From Thalassovita mangrovi (lineage in GTDB: Bacteria > Pseudomonadota > Alphaproteobacteria > Rhodobacterales > Rhodobacteraceae): a DNA stretch of 64,000 nt. The notes beneath the pieces were generated by a model. That model was not told the DNA's origin. It ran no database searches and saw only the letters and a program-made list of their open reading frames with translations. Positions 32,296 to 40,552 of the stretch are shown in pieces (within the stretch, counting starts at the first letter, position 1; each line of letters opens with the position of its first letter). The stretch lies in the NCBI RefSeq assembly GCF_009857745.1, contig NZ_WWEN01000003.1, positions 1 through 64,000 of the forward strand. The letters are read 5' to 3'. Position numbers and translations under genes: made by a program.

Positions 32296-32338
32296 TCGCC
32301 CGCGCGCGCGGGCGACATTCGCGGGCGCGCGCCCGCGA
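32296..32338. repeat. two perfect 20-bp GC palindromes in tandem
   Basis: Two perfect 20-base palindromes lie three bases apart between convergent genes: half-sites tcgcccgcgc (32296-32315) and tcgcgggcgc (32319-32338). Apart from the outer T and A both are purely G and C, with CG alternation in the centre. On either strand they would fold into back-to-back hairpins; no T tract follows, so they are not typical intrinsic terminators. Confidence 0.8.
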
Positions 32339-32377
32339 CCCGCTCCCCAAACGGCCCGAAAACCTGCCCTCCGCAGC

Positions 32378-33160
32378 CTAGCGGCAATAGGGCCCGCTGC
32401 GATAGCGCGCGGTGTCGAAATGGAAATGATCGCGGTGATAGCGGTCGCTTTCTGGGCTCAGAACCGTGCCGAAGGGACCGCAGGCCGCCTTGTGCATCTT
32501 GCGCAATATCCGGCCCGGCTTGCGCTTGCCCCAGTCCTTCAGGACCGAGATTTCCTTGCCATTCTTCAGCGTCACTCCGCCGATATCGATGGCCCGGCCC
32601 TTGCCGTGTTCGGAAATCCGCGCGCCCTTGCGGTTGTTACGGGTGCGGCAGGAATAGCTGGCCATCACCCGCAGCTCCGCCACGCCGCCGCCATGCCGCC
32701 CGACGGCGGGCATCACGCCCTTTTCCACCCATGTCTTCAACGCCTTGGCGGTGGTGCAATCCGTCACCGCCGGCTGGCTGAGCGCCACGCCGGACACTTG
32801 CCGCAGGCGGATCGCCTCCTGCACGCCGCACCCGGACAGCTTGCCCGGCACGTATCCGACCGGTTCGCCGACCAGCTTGGGATCGTTGCAGACCGTGCCG
32901 CGGCGGCGGTCCTTGCGCGACTGGATCGCGTCGCTGAATCCGCTGTCGTCCCGGGTTCTGGGCCGCAGCAATTGCAGAAGCCCCTTGCGGTCTTTTTGTT
33001 CCGTTTGCGGCTGCACGCCCAACACGCGCGGGGTGACGTCGGCGATGATCGCCTGCGCCAGATCGCCCCGGGCCACCGGACGCAGCGACGTTCCCGGCGG
33101 GTTGGCAGCGGCCGCTTGGGCCAGTGTCACGCCGATGAGGAACGCCACGATCCGTTTCAT
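32378..33160 (-). CDS. extensin-like C-terminal domain protein
   Basis: A 260-residue secreted protein: signal peptide [19 protein letters not shown] (residues 1-19), then a basic low-complexity stretch, then the extensin-like C-terminal domain (PF06904). The conserved set is SEHGKGRAIDIGG (H185, D192) and DRYHRDHFHFD (around 239-249), similar to a VanY-like metallopeptidase site. It may act on cell-wall peptides in the periplasm; this is inference. It overlaps the prephenate dehydrogenase gene by four bases (ATGA). Confidence 0.88.
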   Translation of the reverse strand: MKRIVAFLIGVTLAQAAAANPPGTSLRPVARGDLAQAIIADVTPRVLGVQPQTEQKDRKGLLQLLRPRTRDDSGFSDAIQSRKDRRRGTVCNDPKLVGEPVGYVPGKLSGCGVQEAIRLRQVSGVALSQPAVTDCTTAKALKTWVEKGVMPAVGRHGGGVAELRVMASYSCRTRNNRKGARISEHGKGRAIDIGGVTLKNGKEISVLKDWGKRKPGRILRKMHKAACGPFGTVLSPESDRYHRDHFHFDTARYRSGPYCR

Positions 33161-34074
33161 TCTTTCGCCTGCACCCTGCCGAAATCCGGGGCTTCGGTAT
33201 CCTGCCCCGCTTCGATGATACCACGGCGGATCGCCCGGGTGCGGGTAAAATAATCGAACAATTCGTCGCCGTCGCCGGTGCGGATCGCCCGCTGCAGCGC
33301 GAACAGTTCCTCGGTGAAGCGGCCGAGGATTTCCAGCGTCGCGTCCTTGTTGGTCAGGAACACGTCGCGCCACATGGTCGGGTCCGAAGCGGCGATCCGG
33401 GTGAAATCGCGAAACCCGGCGGCGGAATACTTGATGACTTCCTGGTCCGACACCCGGCTCAGGTCGTCGGCCACGCCCACCATCGTATAGGCGATGAGGT
33501 GCGGGATATGGCTGACCACGGCGCAGACCAGATCGTGGTGTTCGACCTCCATCCGTTCGCAATTGGCGCCAAGCGCCTGCCAGAACCGTTCCAGCCTTGC
33601 GGTCGCCTCTTCGTCGGCACCGTTGGGCACGATCAGGCACCAGCGGTTGTCGAACAGGGTGGCGAAACCGGATTCGGGGCCGGAATGTTCGGTCCCCGCC
33701 ATCGGGTGGGCGGGCACGAAATGCACTCCCTCGGGGATATGCGGGCCAACCGCCTCGATCACCGATTTCTTCACCGATCCCACGTCGCTGACAGTGGCGC
33801 CCGGTTTCAGATGCGGCGCGATTTCGGCGGCGACCGCCCCCATCGCGCCAACCGGCACGCAAAGCACCACCAGATCGGCATCCTGCACCGCCTCGATCGC
33901 GCTGTCGCAGACCTTGTCGCACAGCCCGATCCGGCGGGCGGTGTCGCGGGTTTCCTCTGACCGGGCATAGCCCGTCACTTCCCCCGCCACGCCCGCGCGT
34001 TTCATCGCCCAGAACATCGAACTGGCAATCAGCCCCAGTCCGATCAGCGCCACGCGGTCGTAGATCGGGGTCAT
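33157..34074 (-). CDS. prephenate/arogenate dehydrogenase
   Basis: A 305-residue TyrA-family enzyme that oxidatively decarboxylates prephenate (or arogenate) to the tyrosine precursor, using NAD(P). The nucleotide motif is [11 protein letters not shown] (residues about 10-20); [15 protein letters not shown] (about 120-134) holds the active-site His. The C-terminal helical domain follows. It starts in a four-base overlap with hisC and ends in a four-base overlap with the extensin-like gene, so three genes form one operon. Pairing with an imidazole-phosphate/aromatic aminotransferase fits a tyrosine pathway. Confidence 0.93.
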   Translation of the reverse strand: MTPIYDRVALIGLGLIASSMFWAMKRAGVAGEVTGYARSEETRDTARRIGLCDKVCDSAIEAVQDADLVVLCVPVGAMGAVAAEIAPHLKPGATVSDVGSVKKSVIEAVGPHIPEGVHFVPAHPMAGTEHSGPESGFATLFDNRWCLIVPNGADEEATARLERFWQALGANCERMEVEHHDLVCAVVSHIPHLIAYTMVGVADDLSRVSDQEVIKYSAAGFRDFTRIAASDPTMWRDVFLTNKDATLEILGRFTEELFALQRAIRTGDGDELFDYFTRTRAIRRGIIEAGQDTEAPDFGRVQAKE

Positions 34075-35156
34075 GCCCCGCCCTCCTTGAACTGCCCGAT
34101 GGCATGGGCCACGCGGCGGCAGGAAGGTTCATCGCCGATGGTGATGCGCAGGCAATTGGGCAACCCGTAACCGGCCACCTTGCGCACGATCAGCCCCTGG
34201 GATTTCAGATAGGCGTCGCAGGCATCGGCCTCGCCCTGATCGGCGAACCGTGCCAGGATGAAATTGGTGTGCGATTCGTCCGCCGCCACGCCGTGTTTTT
34301 CCAGCGCCCCGATCAGCCAGGACCGCAGCCGCGCGTTTTCCGCCCGGCATTTTTCGGTATAGGCGGTGTCGCGCAGCGCTGCCTCGGCGGCGGCCAGCTG
34401 CACGGTGGACAGGTTGAAGGGCTGGCGCACCCGGTTCAGCACATCGATGATGTCGCGCGGCGCATAGCCCCAGCCGATCCGCAACCCGCCCAAGCCATAG
34501 ATCTTGGAAAAGGTGCGGGTCATGATCACGTTTGAGCGGCTCGCCACCAGCGACGCGCCGCCGTCATAGCCCAGTTCAAACTCGGCATAGGCGCCGTCCA
34601 GAACCAGCAACGCCTGCTCCGGCAGCCCGTCGGCCAGCCGCGCGCAGTCGTCCAGATCGATCATCGTGCCGGTCGGGTTGGCCGGGTTGGCGATGAACAC
34701 GATCCGGGTCTTGTCAGTGCAGGCCGCCAGGATCGCGTCGACATCCACCACCCGGTCCTTTTCCGCCACCATCACCGGGGTTGCACCGCAGGCATGGGCC
34801 AGGATCGGGTACATGGAAAACCCGTGTTCGGTATAGATCACCTCGTCGCCCGGTCCGGCATAGGACTGGGTGACGAATTGCAGCACCTCGTCCGATCCCA
34901 CGCCGCAAATCACCTGATCGGGATCGATGCCGTGGGCTTCGCCGATTGCCGCGCGCAGCCCGGCATGGTCGGTCGCCGGATAGCGATGCAGTTCATAGGT
35001 CGCGCGGCGGGCAGCCTCGATCGCGGCGGGGCTGGGCCCGAACGGGTTTTCGTTCGAGCTGAGCTTCACAACATCGGACACGCCTTCGACATGGGCCGCA
35101 CCACCGACGTAAAGCGCGATTTCCATGATGCCGGGCTGGGGCGTGATCTTGGTCAT
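34071..35156 (-). CDS. hisC: histidinol-phosphate aminotransferase
   Basis: A 361-residue class I/II PLP aminotransferase of the HisC type. Conserved parts are [12 protein letters not shown] (residues about 32-43), [12 protein letters not shown]-like ([12 protein letters not shown]), and the PLP lysine region [17 protein letters not shown]. HisC makes L-histidinol phosphate; its location with prephenate dehydrogenase suggests it may also transaminate aromatic substrates. ATG at 35156 has AAGGAG upstream; a start ten codons earlier is less likely. Confidence 0.93.
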   Translation of the reverse strand: MTKITPQPGIMEIALYVGGAAHVEGVSDVVKLSSNENPFGPSPAAIEAARRATYELHRYPATDHAGLRAAIGEAHGIDPDQVICGVGSDEVLQFVTQSYAGPGDEVIYTEHGFSMYPILAHACGATPVMVAEKDRVVDVDAILAACTDKTRIVFIANPANPTGTMIDLDDCARLADGLPEQALLVLDGAYAEFELGYDGGASLVASRSNVIMTRTFSKIYGLGGLRIGWGYAPRDIIDVLNRVRQPFNLSTVQLAAAEAALRDTAYTEKCRAENARLRSWLIGALEKHGVAADESHTNFILARFADQGEADACDAYLKSQGLIVRKVAGYGLPNCLRITIGDEPSCRRVAHAIGQFKEGGA

Positions 35157-35215
35157 GTTCGTGTCTCCTTCGGCTTTCCATACCAAAGCCGCTTCGGAAA
35201 GGGGAAGATCGAAAC

Positions 35216-35237
35216 CGCCCGGCGAGCACGCCGGGCG
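35216..35237 (-). terminator. predicted terminator of the UPF0114 gene
   Basis: A perfect nine-base-pair hairpin (cgcccggcg, loop agca, cgccgggcg) lies 38 bases beyond the UPF0114 stop, upstream of hisC. The T tract on the minus strand is short (ggtttcg), so it may be a weak terminator. Confidence 0.65.
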
Positions 35238-35274
35238 CGTCTCATTTTAAAGGCGTTGCCGAACTGCCATGCCC

Positions 35275-35811
35275 TCAGGCCTTCTTCGACCGTGCCGACA
35301 GCCAATCCATCGCCGCCATCAGCACACCCGAGGCCACGAAGACCAGGTGAATGGTCACCAGCCAGGTCAGTTCACGGTCGCCGAACACCTCTTCGGCGGA
35401 CGCCTGACCGATTTCCATGAACCGCTTCAGCAGGTGAATTCCCGAGATCGCGACGATCGAGGCGATCAGCTTCATCTTCAGCCCGCCGAAATCGACGGTG
35501 CCCATCCAGCTGGGCCGGTCCACCGTATCGCCGATATCGAGCTTGGAGACGAAGTTTTCATAGCCCGAGAACAGCACGATCAGCAAAAGGTTCGCCGCCA
35601 GCGTCAGGTCGATCAGCGTCAGCACCACCAGGATCGACTTGTCGACGCTCATGGTCAGGACCTGCGGCACGTAATAGGCCAGTTCGCGCACGAAGATGAC
35701 GGTCAGCATCGCCAGCGACACCGCAAGCCCCAGATACATCGGCGCCATCAGCCAGCGCGAGGCGAACAACCCCTGTTCGAATTTCCGTTCCAACGCAGGT
35801 TTCTGCGACAT
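35275..35811 (-). CDS. TIGR00645/UPF0114 (YqhA-like) membrane protein
   Basis: A 178-residue integral membrane protein of the UPF0114 family. It begins ERKFEQGLFASRWLMAPMYLGLA, typical for the family, has about three or four hydrophobic helices, and ends near HLVFVASGVLMAAMDWLSARSKK. Function is unknown. The start has GGAG ten bases upstream. It lies between hisC and rpsD as its own unit. Confidence 0.9.
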   Translation of the reverse strand: MSQKPALERKFEQGLFASRWLMAPMYLGLAVSLAMLTVIFVRELAYYVPQVLTMSVDKSILVVLTLIDLTLAANLLLIVLFSGYENFVSKLDIGDTVDRPSWMGTVDFGGLKMKLIASIVAISGIHLLKRFMEIGQASAEEVFGDRELTWLVTIHLVFVASGVLMAAMDWLSARSKKA

Positions 35812-35893
35812 GTGTTTTCTCCACTCTGCTCAACTCAATAACGGCTTGCTAGTCCGGGCGGCGCCTTGCGCCAATGCGACCAACTGCGCATAG

Positions 35894-35932
35894 AAAAACC
35901 CGCCACACGAGGCTTCGTGCGGCGGGTTTTCC
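35894..35932 (-). terminator. rpsD terminator
   Basis: A long hairpin with outer arms aaaacccgcc (35895-35904) and ggcgggtttt (35921-35930), plus inner cacga/tcgtg pairing, lies about 30 bases past rpsD. T-rich sequence follows on the minus strand. Confidence 0.9.
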
Positions 35933-35960
35933 GAAACTTGCGAATTTCGGCGAAGAACCC

Positions 35961-36581
35961 TTAGTTCTTCGCGTAGAATTCGACGACCAGGTTCGGTTCC
36001 ATGATCACCGGGTAGGGCACGTCGCTCAGGCCCGGGGTGCGCACGAAGGTTGCGGTCATCTTCGAATGGTCGGCGTCGATGTAATCGGGAACGTCACGTT
36101 CGGGCAGCTGAACGGCTTCCAGCAGGACGGCCATTTGCTTCGACTTGTCGCGGACCTCGATCACGTCGCCTTCTTTGACGCGATAGGAGGGGATGTTCAC
36201 CGGCTGGCCGTTGACCAGGACGTGGCCGTGGTTCACGAACTGACGTGCAGCGAAAACGGTCGGCACGAACTTGGCGCGGTAGACGACGGCGTCCAGGCGG
36301 CGCTCCAGCAGGCCGATCAGGTTTTCACCGGTATCGCCTTTGACACGCTCGGCTTCGCCGTAGATGCGGCGGAACTGCTTTTCGGTCAGGTCGCCGTAGT
36401 AGCCCTTCAGCTTCTGCTTGGCGCGCAGCTGGGTGCCGAAGTCGGACAGTTTGCCCTTGCGGCGCTGACCGTGCTGGCCGGGGCCGTATTCACGACGGTT
36501 GACGGGGGATTTCGGACGGCCCCAGATGTTTTCACCCATCCGGCGGTCGATTTTGTACTTGGCAGACGTGCGTTTGGTCAC
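35961..36581 (-). CDS. rpsD: 30S ribosomal protein S4
   Basis: A 206-residue S4, a primary binder of the 5' domain of 16S rRNA. It begins with the basic [25 protein letters not shown] and contains the S4 RNA-binding domain ([42 protein letters not shown], residues about 95-136). The start is GTG at 36581 with GAAGGAG upstream. The gene stands alone rather than in the alpha operon, as is usual in alphaproteobacteria. Confidence 0.99.
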   Translation of the reverse strand: MTKRTSAKYKIDRRMGENIWGRPKSPVNRREYGPGQHGQRRKGKLSDFGTQLRAKQKLKGYYGDLTEKQFRRIYGEAERVKGDTGENLIGLLERRLDAVVYRAKFVPTVFAARQFVNHGHVLVNGQPVNIPSYRVKEGDVIEVRDKSKQMAVLLEAVQLPERDVPDYIDADHSKMTATFVRTPGLSDVPYPVIMEPNLVVEFYAKN

Positions 36582-36603
36582 GGCTGATCTCCTTCTAAAG
36601 GGC

Positions 36604-36621
36604 GTCGCCCCGATGGGCGAC
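36604..36621 (-). promoter_or_regulatory. hairpin in the rpsD leader
   Basis: A seven-base-pair hairpin (gtcgccc, four-base loop, gggcgac) lies 23 bases upstream of the rpsD start codon, just before the ribosome binding site. S4 controls its own translation in some bacteria, so this could be a leader element; the sequence alone does not show it. Confidence 0.4.
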
Positions 36622-36761
36622 TATGAAGGGCGTTGTCCTCTTGGGTTTCCCCATGACAGGCATCCCCTCGCGGGGGCCACCAACACCAATGAAGCCGCGC
36701 TTATATCCGGGTTTGGGGGAGAGTCAAGCGATGCAAGCAAGGATATCGTGGCCCGGGGACG

Positions 36762-36790
36762 CAAAACGCGCCCTGTTCCGGGCCAGGGCC
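36762..36790 (-). terminator. possible terminator of the Hint gene
   Basis: A six-base-pair hairpin (gccctg, eight-base loop, cagggc) follows the Hint stop directly and is succeeded on the minus strand by gttttgcg. The stem is short, so confidence is modest. Confidence 0.45.
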
Positions 36791-36791
36791 C

Positions 36792-37856
36792 TCAAGCCGC
36801 CTCGTACATCAGGATCGCCGCTTCCGACTGGCTCAGGTTGCGGCGCGCGTAGCCGCCATAGGAATGTGGGTCCAGTTCCAGTTCCGGATAACGCGACAGC
36901 AGCCGCATCCGGTCGGTGTCTTCCAGCGTGCTCAGCGCCGCGTTGGAGGGATGGAAGCTTTCGGTTTCCACCCCGTTGGCCCACAACACCTGGTGGTTGC
37001 CCAGCAGCAGGTGGATATAGGTCACTTCGCGCAGCTGCGTGTCGACGGTGACCCGGTTGCCATCGACCAGGTCGCGCGCCGACACCAGAACCTCGGGCGT
37101 GTTGAACAGGGCGCGGGCCACGTCGCCGCGCACCAGCATCCGGTGGCCGGGCGACACCAGCAATTCCTCGTCCGGGCGCTGCACCCCCAAGGCACCGGCG
37201 CGGATGCGGATCGGCCGCAGCTTCGGCATCGCGAACAGCCGCGCCCCGGTCATCCGGCGGCTGCCGATCCAGAGGATTTCCTGCGCCCCGTTATCCTTGG
37301 TCTGCACCTTGTCGCCTTCGCGCAGCTGCTCGACCAGCTTCGGCCCTTTCGGGGTTTCGATCCGAGTGCCGGGGGTAAAGCAGATCACCCCGCCGCTGCC
37401 CGCGCTCATGTGATTGGCCTGCATCGCATCCAGCGTGTGATGCACCACCCACAAGTCCCGGTCCGCCGGCGGTATCCGCCCCATGAACATCAGCAGCGGC
37501 AAGGCCCCGCCGCCCACTTCGATGACCGTCAGGGTGAAAGTCCGCGTGCCGTCGGTGACGACGATATTGCTGTCGGTCAGCAATTCGTCGACCTCGACCG
37601 CGTCAAGGTCGGTCGTGTTCTGCTTCGCTGCCCCCACCAGACGGCGCACCATACGCGCAGCCCGTCGGCGGAGATTGGCCTCTCCGTCCGCCTGATCCAA
37701 ACGCAACAGTTCCGTTGGCCCGTCCACCCTCACCGCATTGCCATGCCAGGACCATGCGGTCCCGACGCTCAGCGCATGCACCGGGGCGGCTTCTATGCCG
37801 TCTGTTTTTGTTTGTGACCAGGAAATGACGAACGTGCCGCTAAAGCCCGTTCCCAT
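36792..37856 (-). CDS. Hint-domain (Hedgehog/intein) protein
   Basis: A 354-residue protein with a C-terminal Hint-2 domain (residues about 157-300) and no signal peptide. The Hint start is GGVICFTPGTRIETPKGP, with Cys159 as the expected self-splicing nucleophile; SPGHRMLVRGDVA is the block with the conserved His, and VTYIHLLLGNHQVLWANGVETESFHP is the end of the domain. The N-terminal 150 residues match no family I recognise and could be the cargo of self-cleavage. Such proteins are very common in Roseobacter genomes, often secreted by type I systems, but no export genes are here. Function unknown. Confidence 0.85.
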   Translation of the reverse strand: MGTGFSGTFVISWSQTKTDGIEAAPVHALSVGTAWSWHGNAVRVDGPTELLRLDQADGEANLRRRAARMVRRLVGAAKQNTTDLDAVEVDELLTDSNIVVTDGTRTFTLTVIEVGGGALPLLMFMGRIPPADRDLWVVHHTLDAMQANHMSAGSGGVICFTPGTRIETPKGPKLVEQLREGDKVQTKDNGAQEILWIGSRRMTGARLFAMPKLRPIRIRAGALGVQRPDEELLVSPGHRMLVRGDVARALFNTPEVLVSARDLVDGNRVTVDTQLREVTYIHLLLGNHQVLWANGVETESFHPSNAALSTLEDTDRMRLLSRYPELELDPHSYGGYARRNLSQSEAAILMYEAA

Positions 37857-37958
37857 GCCTGATACCTGCCTCTTCGTTTTTTATAAACTTAAGTATATCC
37901 AAGGCGCACGCCCCTGCAAACCCGCAAAGTCATAAAAAGGCATGAAAAAACGGCCAAT

Positions 37959-37992
37959 TGGTCGCAGTTTTCGTCGCAGACCAACCTGCGAC
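37959..37992 (-). promoter_or_regulatory. competing hairpins between lpxR-like and Hint genes
   Basis: Three related short arms overlap: ttggtc/gaccaa (37959-37964 and 37980-37985) and gtcgcag/ctgcgac (37973-37979 and 37986-37992), with a second gtcgcag at 37961-37967. The two folds exclude each other, as in an attenuator, but they may simply be a terminator of the upstream gene. T-rich sequence (gttttttc) follows on the minus strand. Confidence 0.4.
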
Positions 37993-37997
37993 AGGTA

Positions 37998-38909
37998 TCA
38001 AAAGTCTAGGTTCAGCCGGATCGAGCCCACCACCTGGCCTTCGCTCTGGCCCTCGAATTCCTCGCCCAGCCAGGTCACGCCGTAAAAGCCGCTGCTTTTT
38101 TCGCCCTGCCAATGCACCCCTGCGCGCAGCCGCTGGCGGCTGTCGGTCAGCGCGTATCCCCGGCTGGCGGGCAGATAGGCCGAGTCCGTCACATGCGCGA
38201 TATCGGCACCGATCACGAAGGTGCGCCCGGGGGCGGAATTCTGCATCGTGCGATAGCGCTGGCCGCTGACCGGATCACGCACCAGCAATTCGCCGCGGCC
38301 GATCTGGCCGATGGTGATGTCGGCGCCCGCCCGCAGCATGGTTTCCACGCCGATCCGGGTTTCCACGAAGGGGCGGAACGCCGCCTGCCCCAGCATATAT
38401 TCGCGCCCCAGTTCCATCACGAAGGTCGGATGAACGCCGTTACCGATCTGGCCGCCCAGCGTGGTGTCCGAAGCCTCCTCGACTCCCAGAACGTCGTGCA
38501 GCGTGGTCTGGAAATCGTCGAGCCCGGTCATCGGGCCGGTCATCACCATGTCCAGCCCCATCGAAATCTCGGCCTTGCGCTGCTGGTAATGGGTGTGCAT
38601 GCCGAAGGACAGGATACCGGCAAAGGGCCGGTCGCCCGCCGCCGGGGACACCAGGTTGTCGGGACCGATGATTTCACCGCCGAAGCGGAATTCCAGCAAC
38701 TCGCCGAACCGGTCGGGCAGTTCCCCGTCCCAGCCGGTGCCGTAAATACGGCTCGACGCGACGGAGCCGCTGCGCCAGCGGTCCTGGGTGTCGCCGATGA
38801 AATCGTTATTGATCAGCCGCCCATAGCCCAGCCGCACGCGTTCGCCGGCGTCGGCCTGAGATGTCAGGGTCAGCAACCCGAGGGCAGCGGCGGTCAAGAA
38901 ACGGATCAT
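37998..38909 (-). CDS. LpxR-family lipid A deacylase-like protein
   Basis: A 303-residue outer-membrane beta-barrel of the LpxR/DUF2219 type, with signal peptide MIRFLTAAALGLLTLTSQADA (residues 1-21) and a terminal Phe (NLDF) as expected of a barrel. Near the N terminus, LINNDFIGDTQDRWRSG matches the family's NND...D...G pattern, and AGDRPFAGILS the conserved DRP-A-G loop. LpxR removes the 3'-acyloxyacyl chain from lipid A at the cell surface and needs Ca2+. Activity here is unproven. The gene is monocistronic or followed by the Hint gene. Confidence 0.85.
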   Translation of the reverse strand: MIRFLTAAALGLLTLTSQADAGERVRLGYGRLINNDFIGDTQDRWRSGSVASSRIYGTGWDGELPDRFGELLEFRFGGEIIGPDNLVSPAAGDRPFAGILSFGMHTHYQQRKAEISMGLDMVMTGPMTGLDDFQTTLHDVLGVEEASDTTLGGQIGNGVHPTFVMELGREYMLGQAAFRPFVETRIGVETMLRAGADITIGQIGRGELLVRDPVSGQRYRTMQNSAPGRTFVIGADIAHVTDSAYLPASRGYALTDSRQRLRAGVHWQGEKSSGFYGVTWLGEEFEGQSEGQVVGSIRLNLDF

Positions 38910-39052
38910 GCGATCATCCCAAATTTAGCGCCCCCCAGCGTCGCATCTTGGTAAACGACCCGCCGGGGAATTTCTAGTGCAGCGAAGCCACAATCGGGCG
39001 ATTTCGCCCGATCCGTTGCAGCTGTGGCAAGAACCATGCCCAGACAATCCTG

Positions 39053-39484
39053 CTATTCCGTTACGCTGTTCAACAGCAGGCTGGTTTCGCTGTTCAGCAC
39101 GCCCTTCACCTCGCGCATTTCGCGCAGCACCCGGTCGAATTGCGGCAGGGTTTCGGCGCGGATTTCCACCACAAGGTCCCAGGACCCGTTGGTGGAATGG
39201 ACCGAGGTGACCTCGGGAATCTTGCGCAGGGCGCGGATCACCATGCGCGACATGCTGCCCTGCAATTCGATCATGGTGATGGCGCGTATTTGATCGCGGT
39301 AATCTGCATCGGTTTCGATGGTGAATTTGCGGATGCGCCCATCGGCCAGCAAGGCGTCGATCCGGTTCTTCACCGTGGTGCGCGACACGCCCACGATATG
39401 GGCCAATTCGGTGACCGAGGCGCGGGCATTTTCCTTCAGCGCGGCGATCAGGCGGCGGTCGGTGGTGGACAGGTCGGACATCAT
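39053..39484 (-). CDS. Lrp/AsnC-family regulator (arginase side)
   Basis: A 143-residue Lrp/AsnC regulator: winged helix-turn-helix (LSTTDRRLIAALKENARASVTELAHIVGVSRTTVKNRIDAL, residues about 5-45) followed by the RAM/effector domain with the GSWDLVVEIRAETLPQFDRVL stretch. It is transcribed away from arginase and ornithine cyclodeaminase, with 138 bases between, so it very likely controls them in response to arginine or ornithine. Two candidate ATG starts three bases apart exist. Confidence 0.93.
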   Translation of the reverse strand: MMSDLSTTDRRLIAALKENARASVTELAHIVGVSRTTVKNRIDALLADGRIRKFTIETDADYRDQIRAITMIELQGSMSRMVIRALRKIPEVTSVHSTNGSWDLVVEIRAETLPQFDRVLREMREVKGVLNSETSLLLNSVTE

Positions 39485-39500
39485 AATCCCCGGATATTTC

Positions 39501-39557
39501 TCAATTCGAAACTTACTATTTCAATTTGCAAAAGTGAACGATCAATTTGGCCAATTT
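39501..39557. promoter_or_regulatory. phased direct repeats between lrp and arginase
   Basis: Three TCAATTYG repeats (39501-39508, 39521-39528, 39542-39549) lie at spacings of 20 and 21 bases, two helical turns. The last one is part of a near-palindrome centred on TTGGCCAA (39544-39557). This is the arrangement expected of an Lrp-type octamer wrapping DNA at the shared promoter. Confidence 0.6.
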
Positions 39558-39622
39558 TTCCTCTGAAAACGGTCAACCGGATCGGCAGATTTGGGCGAAA
39601 CAGCAATTTCGCAGGATTTCCG

Positions 39623-40552
39623 ATGACCCCGACCTGTCACATCGTCGGCGCCCCGGTGCAGACCGGCGCCTCGCAACCCGGCTGCCTGATGGGGCCCGCC
39701 GCCTTCCGCACTGCCGGATTGCCCGACGCCTTGCGGCAACTGGGCTGGGACGTCACCGACATGGGCGACGTCGCCCTGCCCGATACCGCGCCCGTCGCCC
39801 ATGGCAACGGCGCGGTGCGCAACCTGGCCGAAATGATCGGCTGGACCCGGGTGTTGTCGCAGGCCGCCTATGAGGCCGCCACCAACTGCGACCTGCCGGT
39901 CTTCATGGGTGGCGATCATTCTATGGCCGCCGGCACCGTCAGCGGCGTGGCCCGCGCCGCTGCCGAAGCGGGCCGGCCGCTGTTCCTGCTGTGGCTCGAC
40001 GCGCATCCCGACCTGCACACGCTCGACAGCACGACAAGCGGCAACCTGCACGGCACGCCGGTCGCTTACCTGACCGGGCAGCCCGGTTTCGACGCCTTCC
40101 CGCCGTTGGCCGCGCCGGTCGATCCGCGCAACATCTGCATGATGGGCATCCGGTCGGTCGATCCGGCCGAACGCGCGCTGATCGCGGACCTGGGCATCAC
40201 CGTGCACGACATGCGCGCCATCGACGAAACCGGCGTCGCCGCGCCGCTTTCCGCCTTCCTGAACCGCGTGGCGGCGACGAACGGCATCCTGCATGTCAGC
40301 CTCGACGTCGATTTCCTCGACCCCGCCATCGCGCCTGCCGTGGGCACCACCGTCCCCGGCGGCGCGACGTTCCGCGAAGCGCACCTGATCATGGAAATGC
40401 TGCATGACAGCGGGCTGGTTGGATCGCTGGACCTCGTTGAACTCAACCCCTTCCTGGACGAACGCGGGCGCACGGCGCTTTTGATGACCGATCTGGCCGC
40501 CAGCCTGTTCGGCCGCCGCGTTCTGGACCGCATGACACGGAGCTTCGCATGA
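39623..40552 (+). CDS. rocF: arginase
   Basis: A 309-residue binuclear manganese enzyme that hydrolyses arginine to ornithine and urea. The metal ligands are all visible: GGDHS (H99), LDAHPDLH (D126, H128, D130) and SLDVDFLDP (D228, D230); the late Glu lies in LVELNPFLDE. The gene starts ATG at 39623, and overlaps the next gene by four bases (ATGA). Together with ornithine cyclodeaminase it takes arginine to proline and ammonia; the Lrp opposite likely senses an amino acid. Confidence 0.95.
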   Translation: MTPTCHIVGAPVQTGASQPGCLMGPAAFRTAGLPDALRQLGWDVTDMGDVALPDTAPVAHGNGAVRNLAEMIGWTRVLSQAAYEAATNCDLPVFMGGDHSMAAGTVSGVARAAAEAGRPLFLLWLDAHPDLHTLDSTTSGNLHGTPVAYLTGQPGFDAFPPLAAPVDPRNICMMGIRSVDPAERALIADLGITVHDMRAIDETGVAAPLSAFLNRVAATNGILHVSLDVDFLDPAIAPAVGTTVPGGATFREAHLIMEMLHDSGLVGSLDLVELNPFLDERGRTALLMTDLAASLFGRRVLDRMTRSFA

